From Bacteriovoracaceae bacterium (lineage in GTDB: Bacteria > Bdellovibrionota > Bacteriovoracia > Bacteriovoracales > Bacteriovoracaceae): a DNA stretch of 64,000 bases. This document shows, in pieces, positions 1 to 8,213 of this stretch; the first letter of the stretch is position 1; every line of letters starts with the position of its first letter. The notes under the pieces were generated by a model. It was not told the origin of the DNA. It made no database searches and saw nothing but the letters and a program-made list of their open reading frames with translations. Made by a program: the position numbers and the translations under genes. The stretch covers positions 1-64,000 of the forward strand of contig JADHTQ010000018.1 in assembly GCA_016784965.1 (NCBI GenBank), read 5' to 3'.

Positions 1-153
1 GAAGCATGGGCCCTGGATGATTCTGGGGCCTTTTTGTATGCTTTGCAAACAAAAGCGAAAAACCCCCTTAGGTATACTGCGCACATAGTTAATCTTTTTA
101 TTGTATCAAAAGTTAGTCAGGATAAGATATCAGAGCACAAGCGGTTTGGGTGA
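1..153 (+). CDS. C-terminal end of a truncated unknown protein
   Basis: The first reading frame is open from base 1 and stops at TGA 151-153, giving 50 residues that start EAWALDDSGAFLYALQ and end in HKRFG. Composition and the helical, basic look (NPLRYTAHIVN) are protein-like, and the start lies outside the window. The last few codons are already part of the 13-bp repeat array, so the array may have overwritten the original 3' end. I do not recognise the family. A DNA-binding or replication-type protein is possible but not supported by any motif. Confidence 0.4.
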   Translation, partial: EAWALDDSGAFLYALQTKAKNPLRYTAHIVNLFIVSKVSQDKISEHKRFG

Positions 154-363
154 GCGGTTTGGGTGGGCGGTTTGGGTGAGCGGTTTGGGTGGGCGGTTTG
201 GGTGAGCGGTTTGGGTGAGCGGTTTGGTGTGAACGGTTTGGGTGAACGGTTTGGGTGAACGGTTTGGGTGAGCGGTTTGGGTGGGCGGTTTGGGTGAGCG
301 GTTTGGGTGGGCGGTTTGGTGTGAACGGTTTGGGTGAACGGTTTGGGTGGGCGGTTTGGGTTA
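141..363. repeat. 13-bp tandem repeat array, left copy
   Basis: About 17 tandem units of GCGGTTTGGGTGA run from 141 to 363, then decay into degenerate G-rich copies to about 415. Units vary at the first base (G or A) and last base (A or G), and two units (219-232, 311-324) are 14 bp with GGTGT. The same repeat occurs in the opposite orientation at 1662-1779, so the arrays bracket the genes between them. There are no spacers, so this is not CRISPR. A minus-strand frame through it encodes only a P/N/R/T 13-residue repeat and is not taken as a gene. Confidence 0.9.
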
Positions 364-423
364 TGGGTTTGAGTTAGGGGTTTTGGGGGGCAGTTTTGGT
401 TTGGGTTTTGGGGGGTGAGACCG

Positions 424-491
424 CTCTCCTCGGTTGGCAAGTAATGGGGCCCCATGCGCGCGAATCCCCATTAATTGCCAACCGAGGAGAG
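424..491. repeat. Large inverted repeat (26-bp arms) at a gene start
   Basis: Arms 424-449 and 466-491 are reverse complements with a single mismatch and a 16-base loop rich in GC (CCCCATGCGCGCGAAT). The right arm contains the GAGGAG ribosome-binding site (484-489) of the four-helix-bundle gene that begins at 497, so a transcript entering from upstream would bury that site in a stable stem. It could also be a REP-type palindrome recognised by the nearby Y1 transposase. It is not followed by a T tract, so a terminator is less likely. Confidence 0.8.
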
Positions 492-496
492 CTAGT

Positions 497-799
497 ATGT
501 TGGAGAAATTTAGGACTTATCAACTTTCAGTTAAATTTTATCATCGAGCGCAGAGGTTATCGCTTCCGCGGCATTTGAAGGAGCAGATGAATAGGGCCAG
601 TTCATCTGTGTGTTTGAATTTGGCGGAGGGGTCTGGGAAGATGACTTTGAATGATAAGAGGAAGTTTTATGCTATTAGTTTGGGTTCGATGCGCGAATGT
701 CAGGCCATCATGGACCTTTCGAACAATGCTGATCCAGAATTGGTTAAACTTGCGAGTTCTATTGGCGCCTGTATTTATAAATTATGTCGCTCCTCTTAA
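497..799 (+). CDS. Four-helix-bundle protein (S23/intervening-sequence type)
   Basis: This 100-residue product resembles the four-helix-bundle family first described in 23S rRNA intervening sequences (TIGR02436). The clue is the stretch NRASSSVCLNLAEGSGK, matching the family's conserved R-A-x-S-x-x-x-N-x-A-E-G core, followed by a helix with RECQAIMD. ATG 497 is chosen because GAGGAG lies seven bases upstream; an in-frame ATG at 434 falls inside the hairpin arm and would add a non-conserved leader. The protein is slightly short at the C-terminus (family about 115-120). Members often travel with mobile elements, fitting the transposase gene downstream. Function is unknown; nucleic-acid binding is suspected for the family. 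Confidence 0.75.
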   Translation: MLEKFRTYQLSVKFYHRAQRLSLPRHLKEQMNRASSSVCLNLAEGSGKMTLNDKRKFYAISLGSMRECQAIMDLSNNADPELVKLASSIGACIYKLCRSS

Positions 800-840
800 A
801 AAGGGGCGATGTAATTTTTTTTTTAATTTTTTTTATGTAT

Positions 841-860
841 CCTTAAGGGGGGGCTTAAGG
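841..860. repeat. Small G-loop hairpin
   Basis: CCTTAAG (841-847) and CTTAAGG (854-860) form a 7-bp stem around six G residues, just after a long T run (about 812-834) that follows the four-helix-bundle gene. The T run precedes rather than follows the stem on the plus strand, so it does not look like a plus-strand intrinsic terminator. A REP-like palindrome for the transposase is an alternative. Nothing else was recognised between 800 and 1021. Confidence 0.35.
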
Positions 861-1021
861 CCCTTTGAGTGACCAATTTTGAAAAAATTGTAGGGTTAGG
901 TGTTTGGAAGCATTTTAAGGGGGATAGGCAGGGCCCACAAGGGAGATATAATGGGGGAAGACGTTGGTTTGAGCGTTTTCTTACATTTGATAGTTGATCG
1001 GGGATATGCTATAAGAACAGC

Positions 1022-1600
1022 ATGATTAAACATGTTAGAAGAAATGTATTAAAAGAGACTCCAATTCATTGTATTTTGAAAACTGATATTGAATTTTCTC
1101 TGCAAAGTAGTCATTGTTTAAAATTATTTAAAAAGCTTGTTGGGGTTGTGGAAAGAAAGTATTGTGTAACAGTCGCCCAATACTTTGTGCACAAGTCGCA
1201 TATACACATTCTAATTATCACACCTGTTGAAAAAAATTTATCGCTTGCTATGGGGTACATTTCTTCGATGATGGCCCGCGATTTTAATAAAAGGTTTAAA
1301 AGGAAAGGAAGGTACTGGGCGGATCGATTTTATAGCAGTGTAAAAATATCTGCAAAAGAAATTAGACGTGCGATATATTATATTGCAAACCAAATCAAAT
1401 ATATCAATCCATTTAGATGTCGGTTTTGTTCATTGGGTGACGGTAAGGCGATTCCTAGAATTGTATTAAATAGAATTGGAGTAGGTACTTCGAGTAAAAA
1501 GCTAGAAGATGTTGTGCTTTTTGGTAAAGCACCTTATAAATATAATAAATATAGAACAAAAAAATTGATCAACAAAGATATTCAACTATCCTTTTTTTAA
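1022..1600 (+). CDS. REP-associated tyrosine transposase (Y1/HUH, RAYT-like)
   Basis: This 192-residue protein belongs to the Y1_Tnp/IS200-like fold. It has the HUH metal-binding motif as H60-I-H62 within KSHIHILII, the typical GRYWADRF segment (about 97-103), and the helix RRAIYYIANQIKYINP (115-130) that carries the candidate catalytic tyrosines Y119/Y120. Such enzymes cut and rejoin single-stranded DNA at palindromic ends. There is no accompanying tnpB, and the gene stands alone as expected for a RAYT. The bracketing inverted 13-bp arrays and the hairpin at 424-491 are plausible substrates or footprints. The ATG has only a weak upstream ribosome-binding site. Family assignment is confident; current activity is unknown. 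Confidence 0.85.
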   Translation: MIKHVRRNVLKETPIHCILKTDIEFSLQSSHCLKLFKKLVGVVERKYCVTVAQYFVHKSHIHILIITPVEKNLSLAMGYISSMMARDFNKRFKRKGRYWADRFYSSVKISAKEIRRAIYYIANQIKYINPFRCRFCSLGDGKAIPRIVLNRIGVGTSSKKLEDVVLFGKAPYKYNKYRTKKLINKDIQLSFF

Positions 1601-2033
1601 ATACCACTAGTGAGAAGAAGAGTTAGTGAAGAGTTAGTGAAGAGTTGATTACAAAAGTATTCCAAACCGCCCACTCAAACCGCTCACCCAAACCGCCAAC
1701 CCAAACCGCTCACCCAAACCGCTAACCCAAACCGCTCACTCAAACCGCTAACCCAAACCGCTCACACCAAACCGCTCACACCAACAATCAGTTAACCCTT
1801 TTAAGCCCCAAAGTAAAATTAACTAATCTCCATAATATCAAAATGTTACATTTTACTCGGATGCCACATTGTTAACAAATCAAAACAATATTGCAATATT
1901 TCCTTAAAGTGACTGGTATATAAGAAGAACAGCATCTTTTAATTTGTTTAATTATTTAATATTTTTTACTAATTTAATATTTTTACTAATTTAATACATA
2001 TTATAAAACACTCTTAGCTATCGGAGTAAAGAC
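1601..2033. other. Intergenic stretch with repeats and A/T-rich leader
   Basis: No coding region is supported here. It holds an 11-bp tandem repeat (GAGTTAGTGAA, about 1620-1645), the right 13-bp array (1662-1779), and an A/T-rich leader before the DUF3616 gene in which TTTTTACTAATTTAATA occurs twice (about 1963-2000). A weak promoter-like pair, TTGCAA near 1890 and TATAAG near 1918, may drive the downstream gene, but this is a guess. Confidence 0.5.
1662..1779. repeat. 13-bp tandem repeat array, right inverted copy
   Basis: Nine tandem units of CCAAACCGCTCAC, the reverse complement of the unit in the left array. Units alternate between CTCAC, CTAAC, CCAAC and CCCAC endings, and the last unit carries one extra A. 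Array 141-363, the two genes and this array therefore form an inverted-repeat-bounded block of about 1.6 kb. Confidence 0.9.
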
Positions 2034-3179
2034 ATGCATATTATAAATAGAAAATTCGTCATGTTAGTTTTTTTGTTTTGGTCGTTGGTATTTTGGCACG
2101 GAGTAAGTTTTGCTCAAGGTGGGCACAAGAGTGATCTGGGTAAGGTGAAAATTGATGGGGCCATTAGTGGGGCACAGGACCTTAGCGCAGTAGTTTGTAC
2201 TTCTAAAGGAACTTGTTTGTTGGGCAGTGATAAGAGTAATACAGTTACTTCGATTAAAAAAGATGGTGATAAGTACAAGGTTGTTCAGCAAATCAATCTA
2301 TCAGATGGTAGTCAAAAGGTTGATATTGAGGCAGCAACTGTTTGGGGAAGCAGTTATTACATTATAGGGTCGCATGGAAATAGTGAGAAAACTTATGAGG
2401 AGCAGTGGAGTAGTTTTGATTTTTATCAATTACAGATGGATCTTGTTACTGGGAAAACTAGGTATCCTCTGGATATTGATTCTAAGATGCCTATCAAAGG
2501 TATGGTTAAGATGAGTCTGGCCAATTTGTTGGCCCGTGATGTAGAGCTTGGGAGATATTTTGAACAATGCTTGCAGGAAAATGGAATCAATATTGAAGGC
2601 TTGACCGTGAATAGAGGAGCTTTTTATGTGGGGTTTCGGGCACCAAACATTAAAAATAGGGTTCCAGTTTTGGAGGTTGCAGTAGGGGAAATTTTTCGCT
2701 CTGAGGTCAAAGGGGCTTTGCCAGGAGGGTTGCAGATAAATGATGCACATAGGGTCCATTGGATTGATCTGGGAGCTGGTAACTTGGGGATTAGAGGTCT
2801 GGTAGCGCTAAAAAGGGGATTCGTGCTAATGGTCGGCAGTTCGAAACCAAAGGATAAGGCCACATTTCAATTGCGATACTGGGATGGCATACATAGCAAT
2901 ACTACACTGATGGTTGAGGACTTGAAAAAGCATATGGCCAATAAGGATTTGCAGGAAGCAGAACTAGCACAACCTGAGGGGATAGCGTTAATTAGTGAGA
3001 CAGATGAGACAATAGATCTTATGATCGTCTGTGACGGGATACAAAGAGGTGGAGTACGAGTAATTCGTGTTAATAAAAGCAAGAGTGAAGAGGAGTCAAC
3101 ATTATCAGGTGCTTTCAGCGCTTGGAGAGAAAGATATTTACCTGATTATGAAGAATTTATTAGGAAATTAGGGAATTAA
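2034..3179 (+). CDS. Secreted DUF3616-type protein
   Basis: A 381-residue exported protein with a signal peptide (hydrophobic core about 8-22, cleavage likely after SFA, residue 26-27). The mature part resembles DUF3616: DIEAATVWGSSYYIIGSHGN early on and NIEGLTVNRGAFYVGFRAP in the middle, which in this family belong to a beta-propeller-like fold. The role is unknown; related proteins are predicted periplasmic or secreted. The gene ends four bases from the convergent endonuclease gene. The start ATG fits the signal peptide, though no strong ribosome-binding site is seen (CGGAG at 2020-2024 is close). Confidence 0.75.
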   Translation: MHIINRKFVMLVFLFWSLVFWHGVSFAQGGHKSDLGKVKIDGAISGAQDLSAVVCTSKGTCLLGSDKSNTVTSIKKDGDKYKVVQQINLSDGSQKVDIEAATVWGSSYYIIGSHGNSEKTYEEQWSSFDFYQLQMDLVTGKTRYPLDIDSKMPIKGMVKMSLANLLARDVELGRYFEQCLQENGINIEGLTVNRGAFYVGFRAPNIKNRVPVLEVAVGEIFRSEVKGALPGGLQINDAHRVHWIDLGAGNLGIRGLVALKRGFVLMVGSSKPKDKATFQLRYWDGIHSNTTLMVEDLKKHMANKDLQEAELAQPEGIALISETDETIDLMIVCDGIQRGGVRVIRVNKSKSEEESTLSGAFSAWRERYLPDYEEFIRKLGN

Positions 3180-3183
3180 TGAA

Positions 3184-3942
3184 TTAAAAGTCAGCTATTA
3201 CAGATATAAAAGATGGATGATCAATAAATGGATTTGAATTTTTTTGGTCCTTTTTTATATCTGCGTTTCTATCAATTTCTCGTTGGTCAACAACATCAAG
3301 TTTGTGCCATTTTTTTAAGTAGTCTTCTTCCTCTTTGTTGATGCGATAGTCGTACCTAATGGAAAAATAAAAAAGGCTGCGAGCAACGTTTCCTTTGTGG
3401 TCAATGGGGGGTTCAAAGCAGCGGGTGTTAAATTCGCTATATCCCAAAGCACTATCTTCATCGCCACTGATTACAGTTTTTACATCACAAAAGGGCCAGT
3501 TGCTGCGTAGTGAGTTTTTACTGGGGTTTGTGGGGTAGAGGTGATGTAGATCAGACTTGGCAATACCTGAGGCTCCTCTGCTTTGCGGCCAGGTATGCTC
3601 GCAATTCATAACTCTGCTATTGGGGATTCCTTTGGTTTTGACACAGTCTTTGGAGTAGACCGAGCAAACGACTCCACCAAAATTGTCTAACTCGCCAAAC
3701 ATTATTTGGCGTGCTCTACGATAACCTAAATTTTTATTAGTACTAATGATCTGTTTTAATTTCTTTTTAAAATCATCATTGCACAGATTAATGAGTGGTT
3801 GGTAGACACTTTCAAGGTCGGTACTGTCTAAGATTATTTGCCATTTCTGCTGACAAGCTTCATGGGCCTTTTGGGCCTTGCTTTGGGTGCTACTCAGTCC
3901 TAGAGTTATCACCACAAAGAGGTACAAGTAAATTTTTATCAC
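3184..3942 (-). CDS. Secreted endonuclease I (EndA/NucM family)
   Basis: A 252-residue exported nuclease of the endonuclease I family (beta-beta-alpha-metal fold), which degrades DNA in the periplasm or outside the cell. The signature NCEHTWPQS lies at 113-121 with the presumed catalytic His at 116, followed by KSDLHHLYPTNPSKNSLRS (129-147), giving the metal-binding Asn. A signal peptide covers about residues 1-23. Several Cys pairs suit an oxidising compartment. A predatory or scavenging life style would explain a secreted DNase, but that is inference. It converges with the DUF3616 gene and is probably transcribed alone. Confidence 0.9.
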   Translation of the reverse strand: MIKIYLYLFVVITLGLSSTQSKAQKAHEACQQKWQIILDSTDLESVYQPLINLCNDDFKKKLKQIISTNKNLGYRRARQIMFGELDNFGGVVCSVYSKDCVKTKGIPNSRVMNCEHTWPQSRGASGIAKSDLHHLYPTNPSKNSLRSNWPFCDVKTVISGDEDSALGYSEFNTRCFEPPIDHKGNVARSLFYFSIRYDYRINKEEEDYLKKWHKLDVVDQREIDRNADIKKDQKNSNPFIDHPSFISVIADF

Positions 3943-4113
3943 CTAAACTCCATTTTTGTGATTAAAATAAACTACTAAAGTCTCTTATCTTAAAGAATAT
4001 ACATCAATTTGTAGGTGATCAAGTAAATACTTGTTGGTGCTGTGCGGTGTTGCCAACCAACTTTTATCTATACTACAATATTTTATAATGTTTCCAAAAA
4101 CTTAGGTCTTTAG

Positions 4114-4842
4114 ATGGTCGATAATTTAGATGTTTATAATTTAATTTTAACCTCTGGGACAACGATAAAAATTGTCCTTTTTGTTCTGTTGTTGGCCTCA
4201 ATTATTTCTTGGGCGGTGATAATTAGAAAGTATCGATTAATCTCAGTGATTAAAAAGCATAACAATCTATTTATGGATATCTATAACTCTTCCACTAACT
4301 TTAATGAGATAACAGTTGATAGCGAGGAGCTGTATTTGTCATCTTTTCGCATTGTTTTTGTGTCTGGACATGAGGAGCTGTTGGAAACAAAAAAATACTA
4401 TATAGGTAGAGTGGCAAAAAGTGGCAAAAAGGAAAATTACCACTTCGCTGACGTCAGTTTAATTGTCTCAAGGGGGCTGCAAAAGGGGATGGGACAAGTC
4501 AACATCTTGATACAAGATAAACTGTCTACTATCGCGAGCATTGGGGCAATCTCACCTTTTTTGGGACTGTTTGGCACTGTGTGGGGGATCATTAATTCGT
4601 TTAGAAGTATTGCTTCTGGAGGAATTGGAATAGCATCGGTTGCACCAGGAGTTGCCGAAGCGTTGGTTACTACTGCTATTGGGTTAGTTGCGGCCATTCC
4701 TGCCGTTTTGTTTTACAATTATTTTGCGAATGAGAATTTAAAAATTATTGAAGAGATGGAGATGTTTGAGAAAAAATTTCTCAATGATGTGGAGCGATCT
4801 TTAATTTCTCTGGCACAAGCTCTTCGCCCTGAACCGCATTGA
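4114..4842 (+). CDS. tolQ: TolQ/ExbB-type proton channel subunit
   Basis: A 242-residue MotA/TolQ/ExbB family protein with three membrane segments: about 16-38, about 138-160 (ISPFLGLFGTVWGIINSF) and about 172-198 (GVAEALVTTAIGLVAAIPAV). This is the classic TolQ order, with a cytoplasmic loop between TM1 and TM2. TolQ pairs with TolR to use the proton gradient for outer-membrane constriction. No tolR, tolA, tolB or pal follows; a small barrel gene and argG do. It may be a stand-alone copy or its partner may be encoded elsewhere. TolQ is preferred over ExbB because of the length and the conserved TM2-TM3 block, but the separation is not certain. Confidence 0.8.
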   Translation: MVDNLDVYNLILTSGTTIKIVLFVLLLASIISWAVIIRKYRLISVIKKHNNLFMDIYNSSTNFNEITVDSEELYLSSFRIVFVSGHEELLETKKYYIGRVAKSGKKENYHFADVSLIVSRGLQKGMGQVNILIQDKLSTIASIGAISPFLGLFGTVWGIINSFRSIASGGIGIASVAPGVAEALVTTAIGLVAAIPAVLFYNYFANENLKIIEEMEMFEKKFLNDVERSLISLAQALRPEPH

Positions 4843-4878
4843 AAGGGAACTTTATAAATATTAACAAGGAGGTTTAAA

Positions 4879-5364
4879 ATGAAAAAAATTTTATTTGTGT
4901 TAGTACTTTTTACGGGATTGATGAGTGCTAACGTCCATGCAGAGACTAGGTATGGTACGTATTTTTCTGGTTTTTTAGGACTTGGGACATTAACAGTTGA
5001 TGGGACTAGCTGGGGGACCGCAATTGTTCCAGCGGGACACTTGGGATACCATATGGGTTCTTTTTCGCTGGAAGCTGGCTATAAAATAATGTCTTTTGAG
5101 TTATCTGGTAGCAATGCTGAACGCAATGTTATTGAGTTACTTGCAAGATTTTTCTTTGCGCATTATTTTAATTTTAAGGCCGGACTGGGCAATTATTCAT
5201 ACAGTGGATCTAGTTCAAGACCAGCTGAGTTTAAGCCACTTCTTGGAGGGGGATTTATCTTTCCAGCAGGTAGTTTAAATCTGTTTGCGGATTTTACTTA
5301 TCATATGCAGGGTGCAAGTAATGATCTGATGGACTTTGGTGTGGGCTTTCGTTTCTATTTTTAA
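4879..5364 (+). CDS. Small outer-membrane beta-barrel protein
   Basis: A 161-residue protein with a clear signal peptide (cleavage after NVHA, residue 21-22), alternating hydrophobic/polar strands and a C-terminal Phe in VGFRFYF, the hallmark of outer-membrane barrels recognised by BamA. The size suits an eight-stranded barrel like OmpW/OmpX-type proteins, but no specific family is recognised. AAGGAGG (4866-4872) is a near-perfect ribosome-binding site. It follows tolQ by 36 bases and precedes argG by about 20, so co-transcription is possible. Confidence 0.7.
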   Translation: MKKILFVLVLFTGLMSANVHAETRYGTYFSGFLGLGTLTVDGTSWGTAIVPAGHLGYHMGSFSLEAGYKIMSFELSGSNAERNVIELLARFFFAHYFNFKAGLGNYSYSGSSSRPAEFKPLLGGGFIFPAGSLNLFADFTYHMQGASNDLMDFGVGFRFYF

Positions 5365-5384
5365 AAAAGGTATTGTGTAAGCTT

Positions 5385-6626
5385 ATGAGTGATGAAAATA
5401 AAAAGGTAGTATTGGCGTACAGCGGGGGACTTGATACCTCGATCATTTTAAAATGGTTGATTGAAAAAGGTTTTGAGGTTATTGCCTATATTGCCGATGT
5501 GGGACAAGTTGAGGATTTTGAGAAAGCTAAAGCCAAGGCCCTTTCAATTGGGGCGTCCCACGTTTATGTCGAGGACTTAAAAGAAGAGCTGTTGACGGAT
5601 TACATATTTCCCATGTTTCAAGCAAATACGCTGTATGAAGGTAGGTATTTGCTTGGAACTGCTATTGCAAGACCGCTGATAGCCAAAAGACAAATTGAGA
5701 TTGCCATGGGAGTGGGGGCAGCTTATGTTTCCCATGGCGCTACTGGTAAGGGTAATGATCAAGTTCGTTTTGAGTTGGCCTTTTATGCTTTAAATCCATT
5801 GATTAAAATTATTGCTCCATGGAAAGATGAAGAGTTTTTAAATGAGTTTAAGGGGAGGCCCGATTTGATTAACTATGCCAAAAAGCACGGTATAGAAGTT
5901 AAATCGACTATTAAAAAATCCTACAGTGAAGATGAAAATATCTTACATATCTCTCACGAGTCAGGGATTTTAGATGATCCAGCACAAGCGGCTCCAGAAG
6001 AGGTGTACTCTTGGACTACTAATCCCCAGGAGGCTCCGGATACTCCCACAGAAATTTCAATTACCTTTAAAGATGGAATTGCTGTTAAAGTTGAAAATCA
6101 GGCCCAAGGGATAGTTAAAACTTCTCCTGTTGAGCTGTTTACTTATTTAAATACTATTGGCAGTCAAAACGGTATTGGGCGCGTTGATATGGTAGAAAAT
6201 CGCTATGTTGGTATCAAGTCTCGAGGTGTTTATGAAACTCCCGGGGGTACTATTTTATTTGCGGCCCATCAAGACATTGAAGGCATTGCTATGGACCGGG
6301 AAGTGATGAGACTTCGCGACATGCTTACTGCTAAGCTTTCTGAGTTGATCTACAATGGTTTCTGGTTTAGTCCTGAGATGGATTTTATTATGTCGGCAAT
6401 TAAAAAATCTCAGGAGTTGATCGACGGAGAGGTCTTTTTAAAACTCTTGAAAGGGCACGTTTATGTAACCGGCAGAACTAGTCACAGCTCCCTGTACGAC
6501 CGGGAACTCTCAAGTATGGACATTGAGGGTGGTTTTGATCAAAAAGACTCCACTGGCTTTATCAAAATAAATGCAATTCGCCTTATGGCCCATAATGCCA
6601 TTACCAAAGGCAAACAAAACAAATAG
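5385..6626 (+). CDS. argG: Argininosuccinate synthase
   Basis: Joins citrulline and aspartate with ATP in the penultimate step of arginine synthesis (cytoplasm). The PP-loop SGGLDTS is at residues 13-19, followed by family blocks [13 protein letters not shown] and [13 protein letters not shown] near the C-terminus. Length (413 aa) is normal. ATG 5385 is preferred because [13 protein letters not shown] places the PP-loop at the usual distance; an in-frame TTG at 5373 would add four residues but leaves no room for the AAAGG ribosome-binding site. argH follows ten bases later, forming an argGH operon. No other arginine gene lies in the window. Confidence 0.95.
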   Translation: MSDENKKVVLAYSGGLDTSIILKWLIEKGFEVIAYIADVGQVEDFEKAKAKALSIGASHVYVEDLKEELLTDYIFPMFQANTLYEGRYLLGTAIARPLIAKRQIEIAMGVGAAYVSHGATGKGNDQVRFELAFYALNPLIKIIAPWKDEEFLNEFKGRPDLINYAKKHGIEVKSTIKKSYSEDENILHISHESGILDDPAQAAPEEVYSWTTNPQEAPDTPTEISITFKDGIAVKVENQAQGIVKTSPVELFTYLNTIGSQNGIGRVDMVENRYVGIKSRGVYETPGGTILFAAHQDIEGIAMDREVMRLRDMLTAKLSELIYNGFWFSPEMDFIMSAIKKSQELIDGEVFLKLLKGHVYVTGRTSHSSLYDRELSSMDIEGGFDQKDSTGFIKINAIRLMAHNAITKGKQNK

Positions 6627-6636
6627 CGAGACAACC

Positions 6637-7818
6637 ATGAAACTTTGGAAGAAAGGTTACGATCTAAATCATAAGATTGAACAATTTACCGTGGGCAATG
6701 ATCCAATATTGGACTTGGAGTTGGTACAATTTGACTGCCAAGCGTCTAGCGCTCATGCCAAAATGTTAAAAAGTATTGGTATATTGAGTGAAAAAGAGTT
6801 GGAGCAATTGTTGGGTGGCCTTTTAGAAATTGAAAAACTGGCCGCTTCCAATAATTTTGAGATAAATGTAGCTGATGAAGATTGTCATACTGCCATTGAA
6901 AACTATTTGGTAAAAAAATTTGGTGATACTGGAAAAAAGATTCATACTGCCAGATCTCGCAATGATCAAGTGTTAACTGCTATTCGGCTTTTTGAAAAAC
7001 AAAAGTTAACACAACTGTTAGAGCTAGTTGACTCATTTCAAAAAGCAACACAGTTGACCATTAAAAAATTTGGAAGTGTGGAAATACCTGGCTACACCCA
7101 TATGCAAAAAGCGATGCCCACAGATATTGCCACCTGGCTTACTTGTTTTATCGACAGCTTTGAGGATAATAAGTTACTAATAAACTCGGTATTAGAAGTG
7201 GTGGATCAATCCCCACTTGGGACTGCAGCAGGCTTTGGGGTACCGGTACTTGAGATTGATAGGCAGATGACTGCCGATTTAATGGGATTTAAAAAAGTGC
7301 AAAATAATCCCATTTATGCTCAACTAAGCCGTGGCAAAGTAGAATCCCATATTCTTCATCTGTGCAGTCAAGTCATGTATGATCTCAATAAATTGGCCAG
7401 TGACCTGATTATGCAAAGTATGGTGGAATTTGGTTTGGTCACGCTGCCAGTGGAGTTTTGTACAGGTAGCTCCATTATGCCCCAAAAAAGAAACCCCGAC
7501 GTATTAGAACTAGTGCGGGCAAAATATCATGTGGTTTTGGGTGAGGAGTTTAAAGTAAAAAGTCTCATTGGAAATTTAATTTCTGGATATAATCGAGATA
7601 CGCAACTCACTAAAGACCCACTATTTACAGGGCTTGGCACAACCATGAGCAGCTTAGAAATCATGACTTTGGTTATTGGTGGCATAACTGTTGAGGAATC
7701 AATGTGTAAAAAGGCCCTAACTGACGAGTTATATGCAACCAAAAAGGTCTACGAGATGGTAAAAGACGGTGTGCCTTTTAGGGAGGCGTATCAAAAAATT
7801 GCTAAAAGTATTGAGTGA
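6637..7818 (+). CDS. argH: Argininosuccinate lyase (short form)
   Basis: Cleaves argininosuccinate to arginine and fumarate. It carries the superfamily signature GSSIMPQKRNPD (mobile serine loop), TARSRNDQV and PGYTHMQKAMPT, which hold the substrate-binding and catalytic residues. ATG 6637 (MKLWKKGYD) is the natural start; the upstream in-frame extension overlaps argG and is not conserved. At 393 residues it is about 60 shorter than the common 450-460 residue enzymes, the shortening falling mainly after the catalytic loop and at the C-terminal domain, while DELYATKKVYEMV is retained. It appears intact and co-transcribed with argG. Confidence 0.93.
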   Translation: MKLWKKGYDLNHKIEQFTVGNDPILDLELVQFDCQASSAHAKMLKSIGILSEKELEQLLGGLLEIEKLAASNNFEINVADEDCHTAIENYLVKKFGDTGKKIHTARSRNDQVLTAIRLFEKQKLTQLLELVDSFQKATQLTIKKFGSVEIPGYTHMQKAMPTDIATWLTCFIDSFEDNKLLINSVLEVVDQSPLGTAAGFGVPVLEIDRQMTADLMGFKKVQNNPIYAQLSRGKVESHILHLCSQVMYDLNKLASDLIMQSMVEFGLVTLPVEFCTGSSIMPQKRNPDVLELVRAKYHVVLGEEFKVKSLIGNLISGYNRDTQLTKDPLFTGLGTTMSSLEIMTLVIGGITVEESMCKKALTDELYATKKVYEMVKDGVPFREAYQKIAKSIE

Positions 7819-7830
7819 ATTTTATCTGAT

Positions 7831-8079
7831 CTAAATATCGACTTCAATGCCTTCATCGTTGATTAAAAAAGTAAATTGACTTTTGTCCAACTCTTGTGTT
7901 TTCTCTACGAGGCCTTCAATATTTTTGGCCCCTAACTCAGGCTCTAATCCAAAATCGTTGCTAAAGATTCTAACAATGGCAATGGCCATGGCGTAATCTC
8001 TTTTTTTGGAAAACTCGGCTTCATAAAAGGTTAGTTTCGAGGTTTGTTCTGTACTATCAAATTCGACATCAATTTTCAT
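7831..8079 (-). CDS. Small acidic hypothetical protein
   Basis: An 82-residue cytoplasmic protein, acidic, without membrane segment or signal. An AAGGAG site lies six bases before the ATG, supporting translation. It converges on argH with a 12-base gap. No family is recognised; the regular beta-then-helix pattern ending LINDEGIEVDI suggests a compact fold. Confidence 0.55.
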   Translation of the reverse strand: MKIDVEFDSTEQTSKLTFYEAEFSKKRDYAMAIAIVRIFSNDFGLEPELGAKNIEGLVEKTQELDKSQFTFLINDEGIEVDI

Positions 8080-8213
8080 ATTTCTCCTTTTGGCATCATC
8101 ATAATAATAAATCCGAGATATTGTGTAAACAAAATTGGGCCCATAAATTGGTAGTGGTTAAGGTTTTCCCACTGCTTGTAAAAAATTGCAAATAGTGGTA
8201 ATTTTTAAGTTCT

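Noticed and set aside
141-363. CRISPR array or telomere-like repeat
   Set aside because: Units are directly adjacent with no spacers and no cas genes are near. A telomere is unlikely since an inverted copy follows within 1.5 kb and genes continue beyond it.
117-455. Minus-strand frame rich in Pro/Asn/Arg/Thr repeats
   Set aside because: It is the translation of the 13-bp tandem array (39-base period), without domain, ribosome-binding site or other protein features.
4114-4842. Full tol-pal cluster
   Set aside because: Only tolQ is present; the next genes encode a small barrel and arginine enzymes.
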